From contig NZ_AP019823.1 of assembly GCF_007990525.1 (NCBI RefSeq), positions 930,001 to 994,000 on the forward strand: DNA of 64,000 nucleotides, read 5' to 3'. Each line of letters begins with the position of its first letter. Positions within the stretch are counted from its first letter, which is position 1. The position numbers and the translations under genes are program-made. The DNA comes from Leptotrichia hofstadii. GTDB taxonomy: Bacteria; Fusobacteriota; Fusobacteriia; Fusobacteriales; Leptotrichiaceae. The notes under the pieces are model-generated. The model did no database searches, was not told the origin of the DNA, and was given only the letters and a program-made list of their open reading frames with translations. Positions 24,591-33,334 of the stretch are shown here, piece after piece.

Positions 24591-24634
24591 AAAAAAAGTG
24601 AAAAACTAAAATTAATTAGTAATTCACTTTTTTT
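24591..24634. terminator. Bidirectional terminator between the lipoprotein remnant and asnA
   Basis: AAAAAAAGTGAA (24591-24602) and TTCACTTTTTTT (24623-24634) form a 12-bp stem, with CTAA and TTAG pairing further inside. It serves asnA on the minus strand and can stop plus-strand transcripts. Confidence 0.8.
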
Positions 24635-24652
24635 CATTTCAGATTTTTTATT

Positions 24653-25669
24653 TTAGTACCATAAAAGATTAATTCCATTTTCTTTACATTCTTTTACGAT
24701 TTCAGGAGTCCAAACTGAAGCCTGAACTTCCCCAATGTGAGCTTTTTGTAATAAAAACATGCAAATTCTTGACTGTCCGATTCCTCCACCGATTGTCAAT
24801 GGCAATTCATCATTTAAAAGCATTTTATGAAAATCAAGATTTTTTCGTTCTTCTAAGTTCAATTCCTTCAATTGACGTTCTAACGCCTCTTTATCTACAC
24901 GGATTCCCATTGATGATAATTCTAACGAACTGTCAAGAATTGGATTCCACATAATCAAATCTCCATTTAGTTCCCAATCATCATAGTCTGGAGCACGTCC
25001 ATCGTGTTTTTCTCCTGATTCCAGCACTTTTCCAATTTGCATAATGAAAATTGCACCTTTTTCTTTTGCAAACTTGTCTTCTCTTTCATTTGGAGTCAAT
25101 TCAGGATATAAATTTTCCAGTTCTTGTGAAGTAATGAATGTTACTTCCTTTGGTAAAAATTTTTCAAATTTATTGAATTTGTCTGTCAATTCTTTTTCTG
25201 CATTTAAAAAGACTTGATATATTTTTTTTACAGTGTCCTTTAGAAAGTCCAAATTTCGATCTTCTTTTGAAATAACTTTTTCCCAGTCCCACTGATCCAC
25301 ATAAATTGAATGAGTGTTATCCAGATCTTCATCTCTTCTAATGGCATTCATATCTGTATAAATACCTTTTCCAGCCTCTACACCATATTGCTTCAGTGCT
25401 ATTCTTTTCCATTTTGCAAGTGAATGCACAATTTCCAATGTTGTGTCTGGCATTTCCAGCATTTCAAAAGAAACAGGACGTTCAACGCCATTTAAGTTAT
25501 CGTTAATTCCTGCTGACTTTCTAACGAACATAGGTGCAGAAATTCTTGTTAAGTCCAATGCTTTCGCAAGCTCTCTCTCAAAACAGTCTTTTGCCACTTT
25601 TATAGCAATTTCTGTTTCCATAATCCCGTATTTTGGATCATAATTTTTTGGAATTATAATACTTGACAT
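24653..25669 (-). CDS. asnA: Aspartate--ammonia ligase (asparagine synthetase A)
   Basis: This 338-residue protein matches AsnA in length and in blocks typical of this class II aaRS-like fold: YDPKYGIMETEIAIKVAKD, LTRISAPMFVRKSAGINDNL, DMNAIRRDEDLDNTHSIYVDQWDWE and LTIGGGIGQSRICMFLL. It makes asparagine from aspartate, ammonia and ATP in the cytoplasm. The ATG at 25669 is chosen because GAAGGAGAG lies just upstream; an in-frame GTG at 25687 would include that site as codons. No T-box or other leader structure is evident. Monocistronic. Confidence 0.95.
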   Translation of the reverse strand: MSSIIIPKNYDPKYGIMETEIAIKVAKDCFERELAKALDLTRISAPMFVRKSAGINDNLNGVERPVSFEMLEMPDTTLEIVHSLAKWKRIALKQYGVEAGKGIYTDMNAIRRDEDLDNTHSIYVDQWDWEKVISKEDRNLDFLKDTVKKIYQVFLNAEKELTDKFNKFEKFLPKEVTFITSQELENLYPELTPNEREDKFAKEKGAIFIMQIGKVLESGEKHDGRAPDYDDWELNGDLIMWNPILDSSLELSSMGIRVDKEALERQLKELNLEERKNLDFHKMLLNDELPLTIGGGIGQSRICMFLLQKAHIGEVQASVWTPEIVKECKENGINLLWY

Positions 25670-25879
25670 ATACTCTCCTTCTTTCACAGTTTTTTTATTC
25701 TACCTGTAAATGTTATCAAAATTCTTATTTATTGTCAAATTTTTTCTTTTTCTTAAAAAGAATATTTATAAATACTCAGATAAAAGATTTTTTTAACTTA
25801 AATTGCAATATTAATTGTGCCAATTTTTTCTAAAACAACACCTCTTATCTTAAAGTTGAGAATGAAAATACTGTTTTAT

Positions 25880-26629
25880 CTATTTTCTGAATGTAATACA
25901 ATAAAATCTGTTATTCCATAAAAAGTCTGTCTTCTTTTCTTTTACACTTTCAGGTATGCATTCCTGAATTTCACTTAAATCAAAATCTGTATTCCTGTAG
26001 TAATTTTTTGTAAAAATACTTTTCTTATATTGAGTTCCAATAAAATCTGCGGTTTCATCTGCTATCATTATTTTTGAACCAGGTTTTGATACACGGATCA
26101 TTTCTTTTATAGCTAGAGCCTTATCAGTAAAAAAATTAATTCCTCCTACATGAAAAACAATATCAAAAACATTGTCCTTAAAAGGTAAATCTTCTGCACA
26201 GCAATTTACTAGTGCGAGATTTGTTTTTTTTCTCCAAATTGAATGACATTTTTTTAACATACCACGGGAAATGTCTATACCTGTAAAATCTAAAGATTTT
26301 AAATCAACATTCTGTGGAATAAAATTTAAATCCTTTCCAGTACCGATGGAAACGTACAAAACAGAAATACCATTTTTCCATTCCAGATGTTCCATAAGAT
26401 TTTTTCTCATTTCAGAAATTGTATTCCCATATCTGAGCAGTCCTATCCATTTTTCACCAAAATCATACCAGAATGATAATTTATCATACATATTCATATA
26501 TTTTTTATTATCTCCTAAAAGATAATTCCTGTTTACATATGAAAAAATTTTTTCTTCTCCTTTTAAGCTTTCAATATTGATATTTTCTTTCAATTTTTTC
26601 AGAAATTTTTCCTCATTGGTTCTTATCAT
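25880..26629 (-). CDS. Class I SAM-dependent methyltransferase
   Basis: This 249-residue protein has a Rossmann methyltransferase domain in the middle. Motif I is LYVSIGTGKDLNFIP (E/DxGxGxG degenerate as SIGTGKD). FTGIDISRGMLKKC is the acidic loop, CAEDLPFKDNVFDIVFHVGG motif II and MIRVSKPGSKIMIADE motif III. It resembles UbiE/MenG-like enzymes of the Methyltransf_11 group. The substrate is unknown. AAAGGAGAG precedes the ATG. It stands alone. Confidence 0.82.
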   Translation of the reverse strand: MIRTNEEKFLKKLKENINIESLKGEEKIFSYVNRNYLLGDNKKYMNMYDKLSFWYDFGEKWIGLLRYGNTISEMRKNLMEHLEWKNGISVLYVSIGTGKDLNFIPQNVDLKSLDFTGIDISRGMLKKCHSIWRKKTNLALVNCCAEDLPFKDNVFDIVFHVGGINFFTDKALAIKEMIRVSKPGSKIMIADETADFIGTQYKKSIFTKNYYRNTDFDLSEIQECIPESVKEKKTDFLWNNRFYCITFRK

Positions 26630-27053
26630 AGTGCTCTCCTTTAATTTTTTATTGTATAAATTAAATATATTTATAGTGAATTTTTTTTTAAATTAAGTAG
26701 ATGATTACTATATAAATAAAAAAATAGATATTATTTTTAAATTTTGTTTTAAAACATTATGATTATATTATTTTTATTCTAAATTACAATATTAAATGAT
26801 CAAACGAGCTGGGATTAGTGCATAACACTATCACCTAAACATTTAACTCATAAACATGTAAAGCATATAGGAATAACTGTTATTGCGATGTGAAAGGGAC
26901 GATAACTGATACTCTTTATGCTTAAAAAAAGGAAAAATCTAAAATAAAGTTACCCTTTTATTAATTTAACTGAATAATTAGATATAAATTGAAATTGTTT
27001 TAGTTTGTCAAATAAATATTAGGCTGTTTGTAATAAAAAAACTATTTAAGAAT
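26630..27053. other. Intergenic stretch holding a diverged, inverted repeat copy
   Basis: About 424 bp without a gene. Besides the repeat copy at 26807-26960 it is AT-rich and shows no ORF or clear terminator. Confidence 0.5.
26807..26960 (-). repeat. Dispersed intergenic repeat, module A, diverged copy (inverted)
   Basis: Read on the minus strand the blocks GAGTATCAGTTATCGTC, GCAATAACAGTTATT and GATAGTGTTATGCACTAATCCC follow one another as in 6567-6668. On the plus strand an imperfect long hairpin joins AAGCATA (near 26877) with TATGCTT (near 26920). Divergence is substantial, so the relation rests on the order of three short blocks. Confidence 0.5.
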
Positions 27054-27836
27054 TTAGTGAGAAATCTTTTTTATATTATTTACAATATTTTCTATATCAT
27101 TCATTAATAAAGATTGATTTTCTTCTGAATACATATGTGAAAAAAGAGAATTTAGATTTTCTTCAAAGTTTTCAGGCAAGATTTTGCATTGTTTTTTGCA
27201 AAGTTGAATTAAACGTTTTTCACCAGGGTGTGTTATCTCGTTTATTGCGAATAATAAGTCAAAATATGAAGCTAGAAATTCTGTTATTCTGTGATTTATA
27301 CTGACAAAATCTTTTCTTGAAATTGCTTTTTTTATTTGGTTTGGGTATGCTGGCATTGAAGAGTCTATTAATTCCAGCTGTCTTTTTATAATATTTTCTT
27401 TTAGCTGTTTTGGGTAATTTATGGTATATTTGTTTTTGTATTTTTCAAGAGTCCCGTTTTTATCATATAAAATTTTGCAAGTAATTAGATTGTGCCACAT
27501 GCAAGTTGTGTAAGAATTGCTTGGGTGATATTCAGCAACAACCCTTTCGATACCTTTCATAAAATCTTTCATGTCTCGGTAAAGAATGTCTATTTCGATT
27601 CCGTTATTTAGGACACAATTATCTTCGTATTCCCAAAAGCTGTTTCCAATTTCCATATAACTGCAGAATTTTTTTAGAATATTTTTTCTTTTTTCTTCGC
27701 TAATTGGGGAATTTACGTAAAGATACACATCGTAATCTGATTTTTCATCATAGTTTTCTCCCGCTCGTGAGCCTCCTAATGCAATTGCTTCAACTTCTTC
27801 CAATAAAGACAGTTCTTTAAATAATTGTTCTACCAT
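27054..27836 (-). CDS. Nucleotidyltransferase-domain protein
   Basis: This 260-residue protein opens with a minimal nucleotidyltransferase signature: ALGGSRAGENYDEKSDYDVY (GS-x10-DxD), and a third acidic residue lies in GIEIDILYRD. A helical C-terminal half follows. Proteins of this sort add a nucleotide to small molecules or proteins; some are antibiotic adenylyltransferases or MNT-type antitoxins. The all-helical tail and lack of a HEPN partner make a MNT/HEPN pair unlikely here. CTAGGAGG precedes the ATG. It is divergent from the LysR gene. Confidence 0.8.
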   Translation of the reverse strand: MVEQLFKELSLLEEVEAIALGGSRAGENYDEKSDYDVYLYVNSPISEEKRKNILKKFCSYMEIGNSFWEYEDNCVLNNGIEIDILYRDMKDFMKGIERVVAEYHPSNSYTTCMWHNLITCKILYDKNGTLEKYKNKYTINYPKQLKENIIKRQLELIDSSMPAYPNQIKKAISRKDFVSINHRITEFLASYFDLLFAINEITHPGEKRLIQLCKKQCKILPENFEENLNSLFSHMYSEENQSLLMNDIENIVNNIKKISH

Positions 27837-28237
27837 TTTTCCTCCTAGTTTTACAAATTTAATTATGTTAATGTTTGTATTCTATCATTAAATATTAGAT
27901 TTTTCTATAATTTTTTGATAGATAGAAATAATTAAAAGGTGTTTTGAAATTATTATTTTGTTTAAAATTGAAACTTTAACAAGTTTTATTATTTTAATTT
28001 AAGATATTTACAACAAAACGGAAATAATTTGATTGTCAAAATAAATAATGATATAATATTTATGCATTTTAAAACAAGTGTTTAAAGTTTTGAATAAAAT
28101 ATTTCCAAAAAAATCTAATCATTAAGCAAAGTAATTTTTAAATGAATTCTTTCATTCTTCGATGTTATATTTACTAGACAAAAATATATGTATGAGTTAT
28201 AATAATACAAAGAATATATGATTGGAGAGAAATAAGT
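27837..28237. other. Divergent intergenic region with two predicted plus-strand promoters
   Basis: About 400 bp. On the plus strand TTGATT (28029-28034), 17 bp, TATAAT (28052-28057) lies far upstream and TAGACA-17-TATAAT lies close to the LysR gene. No ORF or repeat is visible. Confidence 0.5.
28175..28203 (+). promoter_or_regulatory. Predicted promoter of the LysR-type regulator gene
   Basis: TAGACA (28175-28180), 17 bp, TATAAT (28198-28203), 34 bp before the GTG start. Confidence 0.6.
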
Positions 28238-29131
28238 GTGGATGTACATCATTTAAAAATTTTCTTTGAGGCGTGCAAGGAAAAGAGTTTTACGAGAGCT
28301 GCAAAAAATTTATTTATAAGTCAATCTGCGGTATCAATACAAATAAAAAAACTGGAAACAAAACTTGGAATCCAGCTTATTGAAAGAAATTCTAAAAATT
28401 TTAGGTTGACTTTTGCGGGAAAAGAGCTTTATCGAATGTCAAAGGATGTTTTTGACAAGATTTTGCGAGTGGAAAAGGAAATGGAAAAAATTTCGCATTA
28501 TGGCAAAGGGAAAATTTGCATAGGGGCAACTCATAATATTGGAGAGCCTGTACTGCCAAGAATTATGGTGGAATTTAAGAAACATAATCCTGAAATTGAA
28601 TTTGATTTGTATATCAAAAATCGTGAATCCCTTGTAAAACATCTGAAAGAAGGAACAGTTGACATTGCTTTAATGGAGGAATATTTCATTGAAGATAAGG
28701 AAATAAAAGTTATTGAAACTGAGGAATATCCTTTTGTCGTTGTGGCAGGGAAAAAAATATCAGATTACAATGAATTAAAGGAAATGCAGCTGTTAAAGCG
28801 GGATACTGTATTGACAAGCAAATACTTGGATTTATTTGAAAAAATAATAGGATTTAATTTTGAAAACAGAATTGTCATAAATGGAAGTATTGAAACGATG
28901 AAAAACCTTATAAAAAGTGGGCTTGGTTTTGCCGTTCTGCCGTATTACAGCGTTTATGAGGAAATCGAAAAAGGCACATTAAAAGTAATTCATAACTTTG
29001 AAAAATCTGAAGATAAGTTTCAAATTGCCTATATCCGTGAAAATGGAGAAAAACCTGGAATTTCCAAATTTGTGAAATTTGTTAAGGATTACAAAATTAC
29101 ACCAGCGTTATTTTCAGTAAAAAATAAATAG
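28238..29131 (+). CDS. LysR-family transcriptional regulator
   Basis: This 297-residue protein has the LysR length. The N-terminal winged helix-turn-helix reads LKIFFEACKEKSFTRAAKN followed by LFISQSAVSIQIKKLE. A periplasmic-binding-protein-like effector domain follows (KGKICIGATHNIGEPVLP, then MKNLIKSGLGFAVLPYY). The start is GTG at 28238 with TTGGAGAG upstream. It precedes gmhA by 44 bp in the same direction. The target and effector are unknown; the CysB/CysL-like look of the C-domain is only suggestive. Confidence 0.9.
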   Translation: MDVHHLKIFFEACKEKSFTRAAKNLFISQSAVSIQIKKLETKLGIQLIERNSKNFRLTFAGKELYRMSKDVFDKILRVEKEMEKISHYGKGKICIGATHNIGEPVLPRIMVEFKKHNPEIEFDLYIKNRESLVKHLKEGTVDIALMEEYFIEDKEIKVIETEEYPFVVVAGKKISDYNELKEMQLLKRDTVLTSKYLDLFEKIIGFNFENRIVINGSIETMKNLIKSGLGFAVLPYYSVYEEIEKGTLKVIHNFEKSEDKFQIAYIRENGEKPGISKFVKFVKDYKITPALFSVKNK

Positions 29132-29175
29132 TAATTTAAACAGATAATTTATAAATAAATTTTAGGAGGAAAATT

Positions 29176-29760
29176 ATGTTAAAAGAAAATATCAGAAATT
29201 CGTATTTAACAGCTTTTGAAACTGTGAAGGCATTTGTGGAAAATGAGGAAAATATTGAAAAAACAGAAAAAATTGCACAGGAGCTGGCACAAGCGTACAA
29301 AAATGGTAAAAAATCGCTTATTGCAGGAAATGGTGGAAGTAACTGTGATGCAATGCACTTTGCTGAAGAATTTACAGGAAGATTTAGAAAAGACAGAAAA
29401 GCATTGCCGTCTATAAGTATTAGCGATTCTTCACATATTACATGCGTTGGAAACGACTATGGATTTGACTTTATTTTTGCAAAAGGAGTGGAAGCGTTTG
29501 GACAGGAAGGTGATTTTTTCTTTGGAATTTCAACTTCGGGAAATTCTAAAAATATAATTGAAGCTGTTAAATCAGCTAAGGAAAGAAATTTAAAAACAGT
29601 GGCATTACTTGGAAAAGATGGTGGAAAATTGAAGGGAGCATGTGACTATGAATTTATAATTCCTGGAGAAACATCAGACAGGATTCAGGAAGTTCACATG
29701 ATGATTTTACATATTATAATTGAAGGTGTAGAAAGAATTTTATTTCCTGAAAATTACTAG
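29176..29760 (+). CDS. gmhA: Phosphoheptose isomerase (sedoheptulose 7-phosphate isomerase)
   Basis: This 194-residue SIS-domain protein has the GmhA length. Motifs are SLIAGNGGSNCDAMHFAEEFTG (substrate loop, His and Glu), ITCVGNDYGFDFIFAKG, FFGISTSGNSKNI and DRIQEVHMMILHIII (metal-binding Gln/His). It converts sedoheptulose 7-phosphate to D-glycero-D-manno-heptose 7-phosphate, the first step of LPS inner-core heptose synthesis, which supports a Gram-negative envelope. AGGAGG precedes the ATG. The MATE transporter gene follows after 35 bp. Confidence 0.93.
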   Translation: MLKENIRNSYLTAFETVKAFVENEENIEKTEKIAQELAQAYKNGKKSLIAGNGGSNCDAMHFAEEFTGRFRKDRKALPSISISDSSHITCVGNDYGFDFIFAKGVEAFGQEGDFFFGISTSGNSKNIIEAVKSAKERNLKTVALLGKDGGKLKGACDYEFIIPGETSDRIQEVHMMILHIIIEGVERILFPENY

Positions 29761-29795
29761 AAATAACAATGCTTTTTGTAAATTCAAGGAGGAAG

Positions 29796-31166
29796 ATGAA
29801 AAAAAGTGTAAATATAGAAAAAACTAGAAATTGGGAATATTTGAAATTAGCATTTGGATTTACATTATCAACGCTGACAGTTCCTTTGCTAAATTCTGTT
29901 GACACAGCAGCTGTAGGAAATCTTTCAAATCCAGTCTTTATAGGTGGGGTAACACTTGGAGGAACGATTTTTAATACAATTTATTGGCTTTTTGGATTTT
30001 TACGTGTCAGCACATCGGGATATTCTGCAAAAGCTTTTGGAGAAAGTAACAGAAGGGAAGAAATTACAGTTCTAGTACGTCCAGTGTTAATTTCCGTTTT
30101 ATTGGGAATTTTCTTTGTTTTGTTTCAAAAACCTATTTTATGGGGATTTACACATTTTTTTGATGCTGGCAGGGAAATTACGGAATATATAGCAGTCTAT
30201 TTTAATATTTTGATATGGGGAGCACCGTTCGTGCTCCTAAATTATACATTTTTAGGCTGGATAATGGGACGTAAGGAAATAAAAAAATGCCTGGTTTTGC
30301 AGCTTATGACAAATTTTGTAAATATTGCTCTGGACATATATTTTGTAAAAGTTCTGAAAATGGATGTTGCAGGAGTGGCGGCCGCTACTTTGATTTCTCA
30401 AATAACAACAACTCTTTTATCAGTTTTTATAATTTTAAAGACTTTTTCATTAAAGGAAATTTTACATAATATAAATTTAAAAGAAATTTTTGACAAAGCT
30501 GAAGTAAAAAAGGTTGGAGCGGTAAATTTGGATTTGGTATTAAGAACAGTGTGCCTTTTGGTAACAACAAATTTATTTTTGGAAAAAGCTGCACACAATG
30601 GAAAAATTATATTGGCTGCAAATTCCATATTATTTCAGGTTCAGTATCTGATGTCATACATTTTTGACGGCTTTGCCAACGCTTCAAGCGTATTTTCGGG
30701 TATAGCAGTCGGAGAGAAGGATTTTAGAAAACTAAAATGGGTAATGAGAAAGTCAATTCATCTTTGTATCATAATCTCAGCATTTTTAAGTACAGCATTT
30801 ATTTTAGGTGGTGAAAAACTGCTATTATTTTACACAAAGAATACAGAAGTTATAAACACTGCAAATCAGTATAAAATGTGGATAGCTGCATTTCCAATAG
30901 TTGTAAGCTTTGGATTAGTAATTTATGGAAATTTTACAGGTGCTACAGAAACAGCATATATAAGAAATTCAATGCTGCAATCGTTAGTAATTTTTCTAAT
31001 AGTGTATTTTACAGTAATACCAGCATATCAAAATCATGGATTATGGTTATCTTTCATAGTTTTTTCATTTGCAAGGTCGTTATTTTTAATGAGATATGTT
31101 AAAAAATTTTTGGAAAAATATAAATTGGAATTGAATGTAAAAACATCAATAAATAGTGGTATTTAG
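29796..31166 (+). CDS. MATE-family efflux transporter (DinF-like)
   Basis: About 456 residues with twelve hydrophobic segments in two related halves. The N-terminus (LKLAFGFTLSTLTVPLLNSVDTAAVG) carries the conserved Asp of helix 1, the pattern of the DinF branch. It would export cationic or toxic compounds using a Na+ or H+ gradient at the inner membrane. The ATG at 29796 with CAAGGAGG is preferred over an in-frame ATG at 29769. It follows gmhA by 35 bp; no functional tie is obvious. Confidence 0.88.
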   Translation: MKKSVNIEKTRNWEYLKLAFGFTLSTLTVPLLNSVDTAAVGNLSNPVFIGGVTLGGTIFNTIYWLFGFLRVSTSGYSAKAFGESNRREEITVLVRPVLISVLLGIFFVLFQKPILWGFTHFFDAGREITEYIAVYFNILIWGAPFVLLNYTFLGWIMGRKEIKKCLVLQLMTNFVNIALDIYFVKVLKMDVAGVAAATLISQITTTLLSVFIILKTFSLKEILHNINLKEIFDKAEVKKVGAVNLDLVLRTVCLLVTTNLFLEKAAHNGKIILAANSILFQVQYLMSYIFDGFANASSVFSGIAVGEKDFRKLKWVMRKSIHLCIIISAFLSTAFILGGEKLLLFYTKNTEVINTANQYKMWIAAFPIVVSFGLVIYGNFTGATETAYIRNSMLQSLVIFLIVYFTVIPAYQNHGLWLSFIVFSFARSLFLMRYVKKFLEKYKLELNVKTSINSGI

Positions 31167-31316
31167 CTAGTTTTTACAATTATATGCTAAAGAGATTTTC
31201 ATATAAGGAATTTTATTATGATTTCATTTTGAATAAATAGCTTTTTATAAGGAATTTAACAGTTTTATGTGGTATATTACTGTTGAAACAAAATTTAAAG
31301 AAAAGGAATGATGAAG

Positions 31317-31652
31317 ATGAAATTATTGAAAAAATCAATGCTAGTATTGTCTGTAATGACATTAATTGGAGGAATGAGTTTTGCCGCAACAGCTAAGAAA
31401 AGACCTGCTGCAAGAAAGGTAGCTTCAGAATCATATACTTGCGGTTCTGAAAGAATAACAGTTTCTTATCCAGCAACAAATACTGCCAGAGTAGTTACTA
31501 AAGCAGGAAATGTTTACAACCTTAAGGTAGCAACATCAGGTAGTGGATCAAGATATGTTTCTAAAAATGGAAATGTAGAATTCTTCAAAGGCGGAAAAGA
31601 TGCTATTTATAGAGGACCTAATGGTATTGAAAAATCTTGCACAAGAAGATAA
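31317..31652 (+). CDS. Secreted MliC-like lysozyme inhibitor domain protein
   Basis: About 111 residues: a signal peptide (KKSMLVLSVMTLIGGMSFAA), a basic linker, and one domain. That domain begins SYTCGSERITVSYPATNTA, continues with VYNLKVATSGSGSRYVSKNG, FFKGGKDAIYRGP, and ends with a Cys. This order (YxCxxg, later SGSRY, then GxxA and a final Cys) is that of MliC/PliC inhibitors of C-type lysozyme, where the Ser of the SGxRY block enters the lysozyme active site. No lipobox is seen, so it would be periplasmic or secreted (PliC-like). Three in-frame ATGs (31308, 31311, 31317) compete; spacing from AAAGGA favours 31317. Confidence 0.72.
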   Translation: MKLLKKSMLVLSVMTLIGGMSFAATAKKRPAARKVASESYTCGSERITVSYPATNTARVVTKAGNVYNLKVATSGSGSRYVSKNGNVEFFKGGKDAIYRGPNGIEKSCTRR

Positions 31653-31677
31653 CAAAATTTATTCTTAATTAATTGAA

Positions 31678-31723
31678 AAACATAGCTGACAGATTAGAAG
31701 AAAGTCTGAAGGCTATGTTTTTT
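31678..31723 (+). terminator. Terminator of the MliC-like gene
   Basis: AAACATAGC (31678-31686) and GCTATGTTT (31712-31720) form a 9-bp stem with an inner CAGA/TCTG pair, followed by T residues. Confidence 0.82.
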
Positions 31724-31738
31724 ATGTTTCATACTGTT

Positions 31739-32022
31739 CCCCATTTAAATAACGAATTTATTACAAATTTTTCTAATCAAGGGATAAAACTTAATATTTT
31801 CAAATGATTAAAACATAATTTTTACTTTTTAAACAGATTCTAGTATAAATTAATCCGTCGGAGCATTTTTCTGTGCTGGCAAAACTGTCTGAGCATAGCG
31901 AGTTTTTTGGCAGTTCAGAAAAATGTCGTAGACTAGCCATAGGTTGTAGGATTTGCGGCAATGAGCAATCCTACGGAAATAAAAAAGAAAAAACATAGTA
32001 ATATGAAAAAATATTTATTAAT
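31739..32022 (+). repeat. Dispersed intergenic repeat, module B, copy 2 (about 284 bp)
   Basis: Second full copy of the element at 6663-6950, in the same orientation. The core 31844-31975 differs from copy 1 at only a few positions. In the outer hairpin, two differences fall between and beside paired arms and leave the arms intact. The 500-bp gap between the MliC-like gene and the cation exporter is otherwise empty. Confidence 0.8.
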
Positions 32023-32152
32023 AAAATATCCAAAAAATAATTTAGTTGAATGATTATAAATTAATTATCAAACAACTCTATTATAAAAATTTATTCCTAT
32101 TTTTAAAAGGGGTTTAGTATTAGTTTGATTTCAGGCAATATTAAAAGAAGAA

Positions 32153-33073
32153 CTAAAGATGTGGATTTATTTCAGGATTTTCAATCTGAACTGTTACATG
32201 CTCTATTCCGTATTCATTTTTTAGAAGTTTTACCACATCATTTACAATTTCATAATCATTTACACCGTTGTACTCATCTAGTAAAATATGGAATGAAATA
32301 CTTATATTTTCTTCAGAAATATTCCATAAATGGAATTCATGAATATCTTTTATTTTATCAATTGTCAGAATTTTAGCATGAATTTCGTCAATGTCTAAAT
32401 CACTGGGAACAGCTTCCATTAAAATAAAAAACGCCTCTTTTGCAATTTTTAATCCGCCAGTAAAAATAACAATGCTTATAATCACACTTATTATTATATC
32501 AAAAATAACAAGGTTAGTTAATTTCAAAATAATCGCCGCAATTATGACTCCGACAGAATTTAACGTATCGCCTAAAAAATGCCACAAAGCGCTTTTTACA
32601 TTAAGATTATTTTCTTTTTTCAAACTTTTCATAAGCACAAACATAAGTATTATATTAACCAAAAGTCCGATTACTGCAATTGTAAACATTGTAAAAAAAT
32701 CAACATGCTCTGGATTGAAAAGCCGTTTTACAGCTTCAATAACTATTCCGACTGAAATTATCATAAGAGCCAGTCCATTTATGAATGCAGAAATTATCTC
32801 AATTCTTAAAAATCCGTAAGTAAAATTCTTGTTTGGCTTTTTGGCTGAATAAAATACTGCTACAATGCTGAATAAAAGTGCAACGACATCTGAAAACATG
32901 TGAAATGAATCTGAAATAAGCGCAAGTGAGCCGCTAAATATTCCGCCAAATAATTCAACTAAAGCAAAAAATAATGTCAGTAAAATTGAAGTTATCAAAG
33001 TTTTCTTTGATTGAGCCTGATATTTATAATGCTTTATATGATGATACTTAAAATCAATTTTTTCTTTATTCAT
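32153..33073 (-). CDS. Cation diffusion facilitator (CDF) metal exporter
   Basis: This 306-residue protein has six predicted membrane helices and a cytoplasmic C-terminal domain. The transport-site residues are in ALISDSFHMFSD (helix 2, HxxxD) and WHFLGDTLNSVG (helix 5, HxxxD). This HxxxD/HxxxD set is characteristic of zinc or zinc/cadmium exporters of the CzcD/ZitB group. The C-terminal domain (HEFHLWNIS... HVTVQIE) is the usual metal-sensing ferredoxin-like fold. It exports divalent cations by proton antiport at the inner membrane. No metal regulator lies nearby. Confidence 0.9.
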   Translation of the reverse strand: MNKEKIDFKYHHIKHYKYQAQSKKTLITSILLTLFFALVELFGGIFSGSLALISDSFHMFSDVVALLFSIVAVFYSAKKPNKNFTYGFLRIEIISAFINGLALMIISVGIVIEAVKRLFNPEHVDFFTMFTIAVIGLLVNIILMFVLMKSLKKENNLNVKSALWHFLGDTLNSVGVIIAAIILKLTNLVIFDIIISVIISIVIFTGGLKIAKEAFFILMEAVPSDLDIDEIHAKILTIDKIKDIHEFHLWNISEENISISFHILLDEYNGVNDYEIVNDVVKLLKNEYGIEHVTVQIENPEINPHL

Positions 33074-33205
33074 CTTATCTTTCCTTCTTTCCTCTAAAAA
33101 TATTTAATTTATTTTTATTATATAATAGGAGTTTTTTTATTTCAACAACATAATTTTATTTTATAGTAAAACTGTTTTGAAATCTTAAAATTATTTTTAA
33201 TATTG

Positions 33206-33234
33206 TTGCAGATTGCAATTTTGTATGGTAAACT
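33206..33234 (+). promoter_or_regulatory. Predicted promoter of the TPR/DUF4037/DUF4125 operon
   Basis: TTGCAG (33206-33211), 17 bp, TAAACT (33229-33234) with a TGG extension. The leader would be about 95 nt. Confidence 0.45.
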
Positions 33235-33334
33235 TTTGTTAGAAATAATAAATTTAAAATTGAAATGTATTCAAATTATATTTTTGCAATACCAAAGTTA
33301 AGCAATAAATTCTAAGATAAAGGAGAAATATAAA

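Noticed and set aside
27054-27836. MNT antitoxin of a HEPN/MNT pair
   Set aside because: No HEPN gene is adjacent and the protein is too long with an extra helical half.
32391-32819. Plus-strand 142-codon frame
   Set aside because: Antisense of the CDF exporter, with no ribosome site.
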